64,000 nt of DNA from Muricea muricata (taxonomy: Eukaryota; Cnidaria; Anthozoa; Malacalcyonacea; Plexauridae). The stretch spans positions 36,285,059 through 36,349,058 of the forward strand of contig OY979718.1 in NCBI GenBank assembly GCA_963855995.1, given 5' to 3'. Both the position numbers and the translations under genes were made by a program. Below are positions 21,905 to 33,830 of the stretch, one piece after another (position 1 is the stretch's first letter; every line of letters starts with the position of its first letter). The notes below the pieces were generated by a model. That model was given only the letters and a program-made list of their open reading frames with translations, was not told the DNA's origin and made no database searches.

Positions 21905-22515
21905 AAGTTATTTGCAAAAATGTACAAAATATAAACGGCTGATTGAGCAAAAGTTGTGACGTCACTAGTTGGGTAAGTAGGTTTAATAAATACATAAACG
22001 AGCACAGCTCAGTTATTATTAACTCAAATTCAATAAACTTTTGTACACAGATACTGCATTGCAAGATATATCCAAAAACATTTCTAACGTCGTTGCTATG
22101 GCAGCACTGTCGTCCCCATGCTCCGCACAGAATTTTTATAAAATAGCTGTATACTGAAACTGGTTACAATAACATGATATCAGAAGATTGTTTGCTATAC
22201 ATATGCAAGCCTAAAGTTCAATGGGAAGATAATTGTTCGGAAAAAATGTCCACGTGGATAAATGCAAGTTATAGAAATTTCGTAGCAGGGGCCTGGGGAC
22301 GGCAGTGTTACCTTGGCAACAAAATTAGAAATGTTTTTTGATGTGTCTTGTCATGTAGTATCCATGTGCAAAATTTTGTTGAGTTTGACTGAATAATAAC
22401 TGAGCTATGCTCGTTTATGTATTTATTAAACCTACTTACCCAACTAGTGACGTCACAACTTTTGCTGAATCAGCAGTTTATATTTTGTACATTTTTGCAA
22501 ATAACTTCGGAACTA
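21905..22515. repeat. Foldback element
   Basis: Arms 21905-22143 and 22262-22515 are inverted copies. They share 'agttatttgcaaaaatgtac', 'gtgacgtcactagttgggta' and 'gcagcactg(t/c)cgtcccca'. The central spacer is about 120 bp. There is no coding potential. The two TGACGTCA palindromes, one per arm, could be CREB/ATF-type sites. Confidence 0.75.
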
Positions 22516-23462
22516 AAAGAGATAGTCTATTACAGTAAACGGCCAATCAGCTTACTTTTTCATGCTCTCTCACATAAAACAATAAATAAAACAATAAAAT
22601 TTTATTGCCAATGTCGTTTAAGTTTACTTTTAGTTAACGGTCGGCGTGTTCGTAAGCAAATAAATTGCGCAAGCATGCAAAAATTACCAAATGCGTGAGG
22701 CAAAAAGTACTAAAATATTTAAATTATTTACAATAGAACAACACAAAGAAGTCACACGATGCCGTTTTTCTTGCAACTTGCAATGCAATTGTACTCTTGG
22801 GAGACGCAAAATTGACAAATACATGTTTCAATATATTTTTAACATGCCAAACATTTGTCACCAATTTACATCTCTGAAGAATAGAATTGCGTTGAAAGTT
22901 GCAAGAGAAATTGCACCGTGTGACAGGGCGTTAAGTTACGGCAACTGTCTAACATTAAGTTAGGCCAGCTGTCCAATAACTTGACAATGCGTTATATTCA
23001 CAATTGACTATTCACTCAACGGATGAGGAAATGTTATTACACAACAAATCATATAGAAATTATTGCTAATTTACGCAAAAATACAAATAAATTATACCTT
23101 TTTTAAAAGTACAAAAGTATTAAAGTTCTCAAAACCTTCTCACATGTACTGCATAATTATTATAAGTAATCATGCGAAGCTTATCGTACAATTTGGGATT
23201 AATAGTACGAATGATGTTTGGAATCGAAATTGTGCCAAAATTGAGTGTAATTTGGCAAACGTTTGAAGGATCATGAGTACTATTATTCCAAGTAATCCAT
23301 GTAAACAAAAAACATCGCATGATTTTTTTATCACAGAACAAAATTAACACCTCAAAGGCTCCCCATAAACGTTGAAATCTGTCCTGAAACTATCGTATAT
23401 ATCATATATTACATATATGATGTATCTTCCTTTCAACTTTTGCAAATGAAGTTTGCACATAT
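22516..23462. other. No identifiable gene
   Basis: A + strand frame of 90 codons (22691-22963) ends in a run reading RIALKVAREIAPCDRAL. I cannot place it in a family. It may be part of a high-copy repeat. The rest is AT-rich. Confidence 0.25.
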
Positions 23463-23476
23463 GATAAATTCTTACA

Positions 23477-23954
23477 AGACTAAAGTAATTCCGAATAAAG
23501 TGTGCATAATTAGACTTTACACAATTAAATACTGTATATTTCGAGTCATTTGACTCATCTTCAGCAGAAATTTTACAAGTATGGCGTTAACTATAAGCGC
23601 GTACTATTTAAATTGAACTTAGTATGCGTCAGCAAAAATTACGTGAGCAAATTAATTTAACGATTACGTTACAAGTTCTCTGCAGTTGTTTAATTAATAC
23701 CGCTGAACAATATAACAGCAGATAACTTGTAACGTAATCGTTAAATTAATTTGCTCACGTAATTTTTGCTGACGCATACTAAGTTCAATTTAAATAGTAC
23801 GCGCTTATAGTTAACGCCATACTTGTAAAATTTCTGCTGAAGATGAGTCAAATGACTCGAAATATACAGTATTTAATTGTGTAAAGTCTAATTATGCACA
23901 CTTTATTCGGAATTACTTTAGTCTTATATTTGCTGAAACTATCGGCCGGTAAAG
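23477..23954. repeat. Near-perfect foldback flanked by 14-bp direct repeats
   Basis: Arms 23477-23677 and 23724-23925 are almost perfectly complementary around a 46-bp spacer. The unit is bracketed by gataaattcttaca at 23463-23476 and 23955-23968. Each arm carries CTGAAGATGAGTCAAATGA followed by CTCGAAA, which resembles hammerhead-type cores in Penelope termini. Probably a non-autonomous element made of two head-to-head termini. Confidence 0.75.
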
Positions 23955-24084
23955 GATAAATTCTTACATTATACAGTATATGTATATCATTTTTATCATT
24001 TGGCATAAGTCTCGTGTAAAGCAATTAAGATGTTGGGTTTCGTCAAATGATCATTATGCGATATCCACAACCAACCAGTCCATA

Positions 24085-24640
24085 AAATGCTCTACCTAAC
24101 ATTGGTTCGTAGTCAACTGGCTTATGGTAGCCAAGTTTGAGCACCTCAAAGACAAACGGTAAAAAAATTCTAACCATCGAATTTATTCAGCGACGCGCAA
24201 CCAAGCTCATTTTATCACTGCCCTATCACACTGACGTCTCATACAAGGAACGACTCAAGATCCTCGACATTCTACCCATAACTTATTGGCACGAATATTT
24301 AGACCTGGTCTATCTTTTCAAATACCTCACAACATATCCATCAAAGCTTCTGTTTGACAAACGAGATCAAATGCCAACAACGGCATCCTTCTAAAAGATT
24401 CAAGATCTTTCAAGTCTTTATGTGTGAAAAGTTACGCATCCCATCCACTGACAAACCTATAAAAAAGACTATGTTGCTAGATTTGCATGGTTAACAAGGT
24501 CTTTCGATATTAAACCAACCTTACATTCTATTTTACACTTAGGCGAGGTCGCTTGTTCCAGATTCTTATATAAGCATAGGTCATAAAATTCTTTTAGTCC
24601 TATATCTTACTTTCGTTCGTAGAGAGCGCTGTTGCACTAT
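24085..24640 (+). pseudogene. LINE reverse transcriptase C-terminal fragment
   Basis: Frames read LVRSQLAYGSQV, then IEFIQRRATKLILSLPY and YKERLKILDILPITYWHEY, the post-catalytic segment of Jockey-superfamily LINE proteins. It degenerates into stops after 24394. It differs in sequence from the CR1-like copies elsewhere in the window. Confidence 0.65.
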
Positions 24641-24960
24641 GATAATATACCAATAGAGTTGACGTTTGCGGGCAAAAACATATTTATGCCCAAGAACATC
24701 AACTCTATTACTATTATGATAACTTTAAAGGCCATATATTTGAGCAAAAACCTAAAATATCGCTCAAAAGTGGGCATTTAAAATGATTTATAAATTGGCC
24801 ATTTACGTCAGTGGGCTAAAATGTCACCGGGCTAAAATGTATTAGCCCACTGATTTGTATATTCTAGCCCGCAAAATACGCTAAAGTTATCCCCGAGCCA
24901 ACGGCGCGAAGCGCCGTTCCGGGCGTAAGCCCGGGGCGAGGGTTACTAATTTTGTATTAG
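24637..24960. repeat. Cluster of palindromes, one GC-rich
   Basis: A hairpin with 'atagagttgacg'-type arms covers 24637-24721. A second region holds paired 'gctaaaatgt' segments and a GC-rich stem with GGCGCGAAGCGCC (about 24901-24915) and CCGGGCGTAAGCCCGG (about 24918-24935) in AT-rich sequence. This composition is typical of the MITE palindromes in this genome. Confidence 0.5.
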
Positions 24961-24970
24961 TGGAGTTGAA

Positions 24971-26482
24971 AGTCGTTGCTCGTGATAGGTAGTAAAAGTG
25001 GTATGTCCTCACTGATCTCAACAATATGGCGGACTATCATGAATGGCTAACACTGATTGGCCAGATTTAAAATTTATTGTTGATTGATTAATCACGAATT
25101 CAACTGACAGCAAATATCTAAATTTGCTTTTTGCACTACAATATTTTGTATTTTTGCAAAAAGATTTGGCAACTTTCACAACCAACGAAGGGTGGTCATT
25201 GACTCTTGAAGAGAGATTAATTCTGGGAAAATACAGAGAAGCGCCAAGAATTGACTACGGCGTGAAACACAAGGCAAGTTTGTTGATAATGCGTATTTAT
25301 ACTTGTGTTTTAATGCTTTATAAAGGCCGGCGTAGCCGTACTCCTCCAGTCTATTCACTGTTTATCGTTTAAATTCCAGACTAAGTTTATGTTTTGTAAA
25401 TGCAAGACTGTCTTCTTATTACCGTATTCCAAAATATTGACGAACTTTACATGTAAAAGAATATGAGCGAAGATACAAAATTGGCTTGAAACGGTTTTGT
25501 TTCAAACTCAAAGTTTATGTAGATAAAAATTTAGTCTCATAAATATTTCAAAACGTCTAATATATGTAATTAGTAGGTCGTATTTTATACCAAATTTAAG
25601 CTTACATTAGGCGTAATAACATACCGATGACAAATGTTGTGCCATTTTAAAAAATTGTCAATAAAACAAGGATTAAAAACCCAATATTTTGTCATTTTGA
25701 AAAATTAATATAAATAACAATTGCCGTGTTGCTATGACAACAACCTATTGAAGTACTTCATGTAATTCCGAAAATATAGTTGCATGCTCTTAGTTAGTGG
25801 CGAGGGGTTGCTGCATGCATGTATTTCTAGTTATAATATACATTAACTTTGTCTGTTACTCCGTCTATACGTTTATTCGCCTTCTGATCTATCTGTCTAA
25901 TGTCAGTCCGCCCTGTGTTATGTTTTGTATTGGAACCCCGTCATTAGAGACTTCATTTCTGTTTGGTCTTTCCAGCCATTGGCATTGTGTGTAATATTTG
26001 TATAGTCTATATATGCGGTAAATATTTCTGTTCTTTAACGGTTTATTGTTCTTGTAATTATGGCGAATCTTGTAAAATAAAGAATAAAATAAAAAATACA
26101 ATATTCCTCAATATAACAATTCTCAAAATATAAACTAAGTGTGTCACAGGCTCACAGTGCATAACAGATGCAACCCTGGATCGATTCAAAAATTGTATTG
26201 TTAAAAATATGCGTATAAGCAAGTCTTTGACTTATTTTTGAATGATTTTCGTTGGCTTTATAGTGATAACGCGGATCGGTTTCCTCATCGTGATATGTCT
26301 TCTGTCGTGAGATTGTTTATACAAATTTGGAGACACTTTGCCGCCTGCGGTAGTCCTTTCCGTGTATTTCGGAGTAATAATCCGGAATCCCTCATTGCAA
26401 TATTAAATGCGCCCTTTGGTATCTGCTACCGTACACAGACTTCAAACACTAAGATTACAGAATTTTCATCCCTACATGATAA
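24971..26482. other. Mostly unannotated; one possible exon at 25164-25273
   Basis: A 110-bp open stretch encodes WSLTLEERLILGKYREAP and is bounded by a T-rich tract ending AAAAAG and by AAG|GCAAGT, a GC-type donor. I do not recognise the peptide, and no partner exon was found. A run of AATAAA-like signals at 26077-26095 could end a + strand transcript. A frame of 82 codons at 26238-26486 is unassigned. Confidence 0.25.
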
Positions 26483-29180
26483 ATGAGTATTCAAATTTTG
26501 AGTATAAATGAAACAAGACTAGATGATACAATTAACGATAGTTTAGTATATTTAAATAGATACGATGTACTACGTAAGGACAGAAATAGAATGGGCGGTG
26601 GAGTAGCTATTTATTTTAGGGATAATATAAATACAATAAACCGAAATGAACTGGTGCCAGACTCACTAGAAGCATTATGTGTTGAAGTTCGGAAACCTAA
26701 GAGTAAGCCAATTCTTATTGTGAGTTGTTATCGTCCGCCAAATTCAGATCATGAAGTCTTAAAGTTAATTGAAAACCTGATTAGAAATTTAGATGATGAA
26801 GGAAAAGAATTTGTGATTTTGGGAGGCTTTAATTATGATCTATTAAATCAATCAGCTGCACACAATTCTGATAAATTCCTAGAAATACTAAATTTATATC
26901 AATTGCATCAATTAATCAATAAACCTACTAGAATAACTGAGACTTCTAAAACTTTAATTGATGTTATAATAACAAATAAGCCTGTAAATTATTTAAAATC
27001 TGGAATTATACACATTGGAATAAGTGACCATAGTCTGGTATACACTTGTCGAAAACTATCTGTGAACATAAAGTAGTTGTTACAAGTTGTTTAAAAAAAT
27101 ATAACAGTCATGAATTCAATGAAGATTTAAAATGCAATTTTGAAAACTTTGATTTTGGTACATCAAACCCAAATGAAATGTGGGAATTCTTGAAAAAATA
27201 TCTTTAATGTGATACTTGAAAAGCATGCACCGACTAGAATACGTAAAGTCAGGAGCGAATATGCGCCCTGGCTGACTAATAATATAAAAAAGAACATGTA
27301 CCATCGTGATTATCTAAAGAAAATGGTGATTAAGCACAATTCTTTACATTATCACGAAGCATTTAAGACACAAAGAAGCAAGGTCAACAAAATTATAAAA
27401 GAATCTAAATCTGAATTCTATCGAAATAAAATAGTAACTGCTAAAAACAAGCCAAGAGAAATGTGGGGCTGTATAAATCAGCTCATTAGAAAAAGATCAA
27501 AAACAACCGATATAATAAGCATAGACCATAACGGTGCCTCTATTCATGATCAGGAAGAAATTGCCAATATATTTAATGAATATTTCTCTGAGATCGGAGA
27601 AAAACTATCAAGTGAAATTCCTTCTACAAATATCAAATATGCCGACTACATAAAACACAACGAATGTACATTTGAATTTGTTGAAATTTTTGAGGATGAA
27701 GTTCTAGCTAAGTTAAAAAATCTAAAAGCCAATAAGGGTTTTGGGCCAGACAATATATCTCCAAAATTTCTGAAAGACTCTAGTTGTGTAATTGCACCAA
27801 CACTGACGAATATTTTTAATCAATCACTTAAGACGGGAAAATTCCCTGATGAATGGGCACTCGCTAGAGTTTCTCCAATCTTTAAAACAGACCTAAAGAC
27901 CGAACTCGGCAACTATCGGCCGATATCTGTTCTTTCCACTGTTTCTAAAGTATTCGAGAAAATTATATATAAACAAATTAACAAATATTTCAATGATAAT
28001 AAATTATTTACGAAATATCAATCGGGATTTAGAAAAGGTTATTCCGCTTCAACAGCTTTGTTAAGCGTCACAAATGAATGGTTATGTAACATAGATAAAG
28101 ACTTAATAAATGGTGTCATCTTTAAATCCTACTTGAAAGATAGGAAACAATTTTGTAAAATTAATCAAACACAGTCATCAATTCGGAATGTTCGATGTGG
28201 GATACCTCAAGGATCAACTCTTGGCCCACTCCTTTTTTTGATTTATATTAATGATTTGCCAAACTGTCTTGATGAATCTGTACCAAGCATTTTTGCTGAT
28301 GATACAAATATTTCCGTAAATGCTACTACTGTCGGCCAAATTAGTGTGAAATTAAATACTGAAATTAAAAAAATACATGCATGGCTAACTGCAAATAAAT
28401 TAACACTAAATACAACTAAAACTGAATTTATGATAATAGGATCTAAGCACAACCTTACTAAAGTTCAATCCGATCCAACTATTACAATTGGGAATAATAA
28501 TATAAAACGTGTTTACCAAACAAAAAGTCTGGGAGTCATTATAGATGACAAACTTAACTGGAAGGAGAATATACTTAGTATCTGTAAGAAAACTTCGAAA
28601 GGTATAGGAATGTTATTACGATTTTTGTAAGTCTTTTGTTTCTCAAGACACGTTGAAAATGATTTATAACGCACTTATTTTACCTCATTTTGACTACTGC
28701 TCCCTTGTTTGGAGTAACTGTTCAGAAACTTTGAAGTTAAATTTACAAAAACTTCAAAACAGGGCAGCAAGGGTCATTACTGGTGATAATTATTACGTCC
28801 GATCAAAACAAGTATTACTCAAGTTAGGTTGGAAAACGTTGGATGAGAGGCGACAAAATCTCATGGAAAAATATATGAGTAATATTGTGAATGATAACTG
28901 TCCAGAGATAATAGGTAACCTTTTTGAAAAGTGTAACAATTATGATTATAACTTAAGAAGTAATGGCAAATTTTTAAGATTGTCAAAACCAAATACGAAC
29001 TCCATGAAGAGAAGTTTTAGTTATATGGGGGCTAAGACCTGGAATCAACATCTCAATGACAAACTGTAAATATTATAATTCTATATTAATCTTTTTATTT
29101 GTAAATATTACACGGCCCTATGAAAATCAATGCAAATTGATAGGTTACCGTGTATAAAGATAATTAAATACAATACAATA
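26483..29180 (+). pseudogene. CR1-like LINE ORF2 (endonuclease and reverse transcriptase), nearly complete but broken
   Basis: The APE-type endonuclease covers 26483-27076, with SINETRLDD, VSCYRPPNSD and GISDHSLVY. It starts inside the domain, so the element is 5' truncated. After a frameshift, 27209-28630 carries the reverse transcriptase: NYRPISVLSTVSKVFEKI, YQSGFRKGYSASTALL, GIPQGSTLGPLLFLIYINDL and FADDTN. A second frameshift leads to the C-terminal part (28653-29069). The segment with motif A is missing at about 28121-28122 by an in-frame deletion. The 3' end is a short UTR with a TACAA-type tail near 29160-29175. In life this enzyme nicks DNA and primes cDNA synthesis at the nick; this copy cannot. 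Confidence 0.85.
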
Positions 29181-29898
29181 TGATGCGGACTAGCCTGCTC
29201 GCATGCGCTATATTTGGAGGGGAGACGTATAAGCTTTCTAATAGGATAAATAATAAATACGGTTGAATGCAAATATAATTGAATGCACATAAAAACTATT
29301 TTTCTTTTTTTGGGAATGAAATACGTAATGTTTGTGACATTGTGTGACATGGCATTAGTGCCAAGCTTCACAAATGTAATATACACCGACAGTGAGAAAA
29401 ACTTTTTCTATTTGTTTTTGATGGAAATCGTCTTGTCTGCACGTTCAAACACACACAGAAGACTCTTTTGCTTTATCGAAATTTCTTCGCGTATATCAAA
29501 TGGTGGAGGTATAAAACGCTTACATTTCTCTTGTGCGTCATCAGAATGTAGTTCCATGAAAACTCACGCTGCCACATTAACTAAATCAGCAGGGTCATTA
29601 AACATAAATGTTGCTGTGTACAACTAGTGGAAGCATCATTTATATACTTCATTGTTCTTTTTCAATTTTGATTTTAATTTGCTGGAGCAAAAACATGAAA
29701 TGAACACCGCTGAAAACGTTTGCGCATGCGTCAATTTTACAGAGATTTGCTTCACGAATCGGGTGTTTCGAGCTTGTTTATTTCGCAATATGGCGGTGAA
29801 AAAAAAGTGTCTCGCATTGTGCCTTAGGAATAAAATTAAAGACCTTAAGATCACGACGCAGCAACCTCGACGACGCGGTGTTAATAACCGTTTCAAGC
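29181..29898. other. No gene identified
   Basis: Open frames of about 100 codons exist on both strands, but none shows a recognisable domain. AATATGGCGG near 29788 is a start-like context similar to that of the repeat cassettes. Confidence 0.25.
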
Positions 29899-30244
29899 TT
29901 ATTTTAGTAACTTGCAAAAAATCTGCTTGCCCAAAGGACGTGTATCTGCTTTAAGATGGACTTCCAAAACACTTGTCACGTCGTAGCATACATTGCCATT
30001 GTTCAAGGGATGCGATAATGAATTGTATTGGACATTATCTGGGACTTGAGGATACTCTTGGAACCACAAATTAATAATAGTTGTTAGCTTATACAAAAAA
30101 TGCTCACGGGCAGCCGTTTTCCACGGTGTTGATAAAATATCACTTTTGACTCGATGTCGCGAACGCTTAGAGTAACTGATTAGAAAACCCCGTAGATATA
30201 TCAAAAGATCAATATGGACGTGGCACCAATCGGCTCTTTTTTAT
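29899..30244 (-). other. Open frame of unknown identity
   Basis: A minus-strand frame of about 115 codons without stops. It contains HVHIDLLIYLRGFLIS, a basic stretch SKRSRHRVKSD, SPWKTAAREHFLYKL-like sequence (here STPWKTAAREHFLYKL) and YDVTSVLEVHLKADTRPLG. Its composition looks protein-like rather than random, and a TATAAAA-like motif lies just beyond its 5' limit. It could be an exon of a host gene or of an element next to the Gypsy LTR. I recognise no family. Confidence 0.3.
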
Positions 30245-30251
30245 AGTGTAG

Positions 30252-30481
30252 TTTTTGTGGCCCCTAAATGTAACGTTATGCCACTGAGCAACTTGCACAC
30301 CAATATTGCAACATCAAGTAAAAAAATAAGCAAGAAAATAAAAAAAAATGATTCCAAATCGCACGTCTCAATACACAAAATTTTATATCGCCACTCTAGA
30401 ATATGATAACATTATACGTCAATTATCCTAAAGTGGCTTCCTGAGGAATGCTTAATGGTTGTTAATGTAACTATCGTAGCA
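30252..30481 (-). repeat. Gypsy 3' LTR (limits approximate)
   Basis: It shares 'ccaaatcgca(c/t)gtctcaatac' and the following 90 bp with the segment at 37137-37230 on the other side of the element. On the minus strand it starts TGCTACGATAG right after a polypurine tract, as an LTR should. The far end is uncertain. Confidence 0.5.
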
Positions 30482-30483
30482 TG

Positions 30484-31860
30484 CTCCTCCCTTCTTTAAC
30501 AATTATATCTCAAGTCAAGTCCGTTCTGTCCCAGCCCTGTTCGTGAACCTTAACGGGATAACATAACAATGAGTCAAATATCAACAATTGCTCAATAATT
30601 TCTTTTAGCTCCTGATCTGTGTGTTCGCCAAATCTTACGGGTCTTTTTGACACACACAAGCTGCGCGTCCGGTATTCTTGGTTTCCTTCTGGCTCTGCTA
30701 GTGATTTGCGGTTGGCTCAAAGCTGTGTTTCGTCTCTTTCTTGTGGTAGCCCTTCCACTTCGTTGTTTTCTTGTTGCTCATGATCTTGTATTGGTAGGTA
30801 TGCCTCACCTTCGGCTTCCATCTCTTGGGCAGGTATGTATTTGCGTAGTTGTTCTCGTACGTCGATTCATCATCACTTGGGCGGGACTAAAATTATGTCC
30901 TTCCCGCGGCGTGTTTCGAATCTCCGTGCCAAATTCCCTGGTCATTTGCAGTAGCTTTTTAGCTTGCTTCACCGCCGACTCTACCATGCCATGCCATTGG
31001 ACTGTGGCTGGTGTCGGCTGGTGCGAGTATTGAACCCGAAGGATTTGGCAAACACTTGAAAATTCTTCCGAATCGTACTGTGGCTCGTTGTCTGACACAA
31101 CTTTATCAGGTATTTCTTACCGTGCCATATGACCTTTTAACTTCTTTATAACTGTATTGGTTAAGTCGTCGTGCTCAGACAGTCAATTTCAAAAAGTTTG
31201 AAAAATAGTCAACAGTCACCAGGTAATCCTAGCTTTTGGAATTGGAAGAGGTCGGTACTGATTTTTGCCCAGGGACGTGGCTCAGGTACTTCGTGGCTTG
31301 CAAGTGGCTCTTTCCACTGTCGCGTGGGAAATGTGGTGCATGTCTCTAGAAATGTGCTCTTTTATATCACGGATCATAACTGGACCAATAAATGTTCTCA
31401 GGTGTTCTTCGTGATATTGATTCCATTCCTTGGTGCGCTGTAGGTAAATCCTCCAGAATTTCTTTTCTGGACTTCGGGATTACAACTCTCTCGCCGCGAA
31501 GAATGACACCTTCCTGTATTGTTAGTTCATCTCGCACATGAAAATAATTTACCAATATTGGGTTTAGCAAGTTCTTTCTCTCTGGCTATGCTGCCTGGGT
31601 TCTTTTACGTGTGCAGGACTTCCTTCTTTCCTATTATCACTTTTTATTTGGCCATCTTTTCTTCCGTCGTTGTAATGTGATTAATTCTTTCGTTCAGTGA
31701 TACTTTGTCGAAATTTTCTTCAGATGTAGACTTTGTGGGTTGTTTCAGGATGAAATGGCGTCTCTGCAGGATGTCGGCCAGGTAGATATGTAATATATTT
31801 AGATGGAGCAGGGTATGTTGCGCCTACTGTGCAGAGGTTCTGGTCAAGCTCCGTGATTAT
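30484..31860 (-). pseudogene. Gypsy pol remnant: RNase H end and integrase
   Basis: In minus-strand order there is a TYLADILQR segment (end of RNase H), the H2C2-type integrase head with IQEGVILRGERVVIPKS, then the catalytic core with WAKISTDLF (first Asp), VSDNEPQYDSEEF (second Asp) and NGMVESAVKQAKKLL (Glu). A C-terminal tail and a polypurine tract follow (rc AAAGAAGGGAGGAG, 30484-30497). Ty3/Gypsy integrases insert the cDNA copy into the genome. Frameshifts in every block make this copy inactive. Protease, reverse transcriptase and most of RNase H are missing, replaced by the LINE at 31861-35824. Confidence 0.75.
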
Positions 31861-33240
31861 TCAATTCAATTTACTGTTAGACTCAAGTATTGCTTATTAA
31901 AATGAGTCAGTCATTTCCAATTGATATTGGAAAGAATAAAATGAAGTGGGCTGGAGATTTAGAAGGTCTATTTATATCGGATGAATTAAATTTTAAAGGA
32001 AAATGGAGATCGCCTCGTGGTGGAACTTGGGAATTCTCAAGCCAGCACTGGACAGTTACATGGTACATTGGTACATGACCTTGGTACATGACCAGCAAAA
32101 CTATCCTTTTCCAAAGGCCTCGTGGAAGCGAGGTTTATAACACTCTGGAGAAAAAAGCCGAAGCACTGGCGATGATAAATAATGATTTAAACAACTCAAA
32201 ATTGCCACCTTATCACTAGCGATTTTGAGGCAAACGAAGATAAGAACGAGAAGGAAGCTGATGTTTCTGATGTTGAAATCATCGAGGCGCGAAAGTCAAA
32301 GGACGAAACGTATGCCACAGCAAAGATGCTTTTAAAACAGCTAAATGAATATCCTGAAGCGGAACGCCAAACATTCTATACAGTAGACAAGTAAAATATC
32401 ACAATGGTAAAGCAAAAGTGAAGACAGAAACAAAAGCAGCTAAGAAAAAATTGGATAAGAATTCTCCGGAAAGCAATAAACATTATGACGCAAAACACGG
32501 TAAAAGGAAAGTGCCACAAAAGATGGAAAAGATATTAATGAGTTACATGAGTTAAAACAAAAGCTCAAAGCTGTGGAGCAAGAAAGAGATTCCCTGAGGA
32601 TAGTAATTGAGATGATAAAAGCAGATAGCAATCAACGCAATCAATGCACTGAATGGCAGATTATTAAACCTAAGACAAAAAAGATCGCCCCCACAAAAGG
32701 CAGAAATTTTGACACAACAACAGCCCGAAAGGAACCGGCACAAAACGAGCCTTTGTAAGTATCTAACCAGTACGTTGCACTAGATGGTGACGATGTGAGT
32801 TGTAGACAAAACGAAGAAAAGTCGATACATAAAACCCCGAAACACAGGACTGTTGTGATTGGTGATTCAATGAGTAAAGGCTTGCGACTTGTATATCGAA
32901 AGCTACCAAAAATAAAGTTCAGATCAAGTGCGTCCCTGGGACGAATGATTTGCACAATAAAAAGCCGTCAGATATTATGAAAGATACAAGAGAGTTATGT
33001 GCCCAAATCCAAAATACTTGCCCGGATTCTACAATCACAATATCCTCGATCATTACAAGAAATGATTGTGAAAATGGATTCAAGGTCTTTGAGGTAAACA
33101 ATCTTTTGAGACAATTGTGTGAGCAAAATAGTTTTAGATTTCTGTCACATGATAACATTGATAAAAGGTGTCCTAACCGTTCAGGTCTGCTCTTAAACAA
33201 ATATGGTGATTCTAAATTCGAAAAAATATTATAGAATTGA
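31861..33240 (+). pseudogene. LINE ORF1 with N-terminal domain and SGNH-type esterase
   Basis: Starts at MSQSFPIDIGKNKM (31890) with a WAGDLEGLF...GKWRSP block, the same N-terminal module seen at 58150. A coiled-coil segment follows (ELKQKLKAVEQERDSLR, about 32555-32610). The SGNH-hydrolase region comes next: HRTVVIGDSMSKGL (32840-32885, GDS block I) and, near the end, NRSGLLLNKYGDSKFEKIL. ORF1 proteins with such an esterase are known in CR1-group LINEs and probably act in nucleic-acid or membrane association. The catalytic His region reads LLL where HLN is usual. Several frameshifts. Confidence 0.65.
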
Positions 33241-33449
33241 TTATAAGGGTCTTTAGTACGACCAGATTTGTAACCCAGATTGCAGCATTAGCCCACGCGT
33301 AAGTGATATAGGTTCGGCCCTTCATGGGGACACTTCAAACATAGCGTACAGCATCCCATAAACTCCTATGACACAGCTAATGAAGATGAAAGGATTTTGA
33401 ATAGGCCATTTAAATGTCGCCTCACTTACAAAATACTTTGATCAATTAT

Positions 33450-33634
33450 CAGGGCCGAAACTAAAGCGTTAATTGGGGGGGGGGTGTATATTCATATATT
33501 CACGTTCTGCCCGACGAATTTCTTTTGAAATCAGTTGTCATTACCGTTGATTTCAAAAGAAATTCGTCGGGCAGAACGCGAATATATGAATATGCACCCC
33601 CCCCCCCCCAATTAACGCTTTAGTTTCGGCCCTG
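33450..33634. repeat. hAT-type hairpin MITE, CAGGGCCGAAAC family
   Basis: A 185-bp near-perfect palindrome with CAGGGCCGAAACTAAAGCG ends, G/C homopolymers inside each arm, and an exact 8-bp duplication, tcaattat, at 33442-33449 and 33635-33642. A diverged half copy is at 55288-55372. Confidence 0.85.
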
Positions 33635-33639
33635 TCAAT

Positions 33640-33830
33640 TATGAATGTATATCGTCAAAATACATTGATCAATTATGAATAATATTGATCAATAATGAAT
33701 ATAGGATTTCGAATAGGCCATTTAAATGTCGCCTCACTTACAAAATACATTGATCAATTATGAAAATATAAATGTCGCCTCACTTATAAAATACATGGAT
33801 CAATTATAAATATATATGTATGATAAACCA
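33640..33830 (+). repeat. Local tandem copies of the ORF2 start
   Basis: The stretch 'atttaaatgtcgcctcactt' with 'acaaaatacattgatcaatt' occurs near 33410, 33720 and, shortened, 33769. 'tgatcaattatgaat'-type units lie between, so the LINE region around the MITE has been locally triplicated. Confidence 0.6.

Noticed and set aside
23380..23460. 'catatattacatatatgatgtat' stretch as a separate palindrome
   Set aside because: Short AT-rich self-complementarity is expected by chance here and lies outside the bounded foldback.
33400..33830. CRISPR-like array from repeated 'tgatcaattatgaat' units
   Set aside because: Repeats are irregular and without spacers of constant length, in a eukaryotic LINE; they are local duplications.
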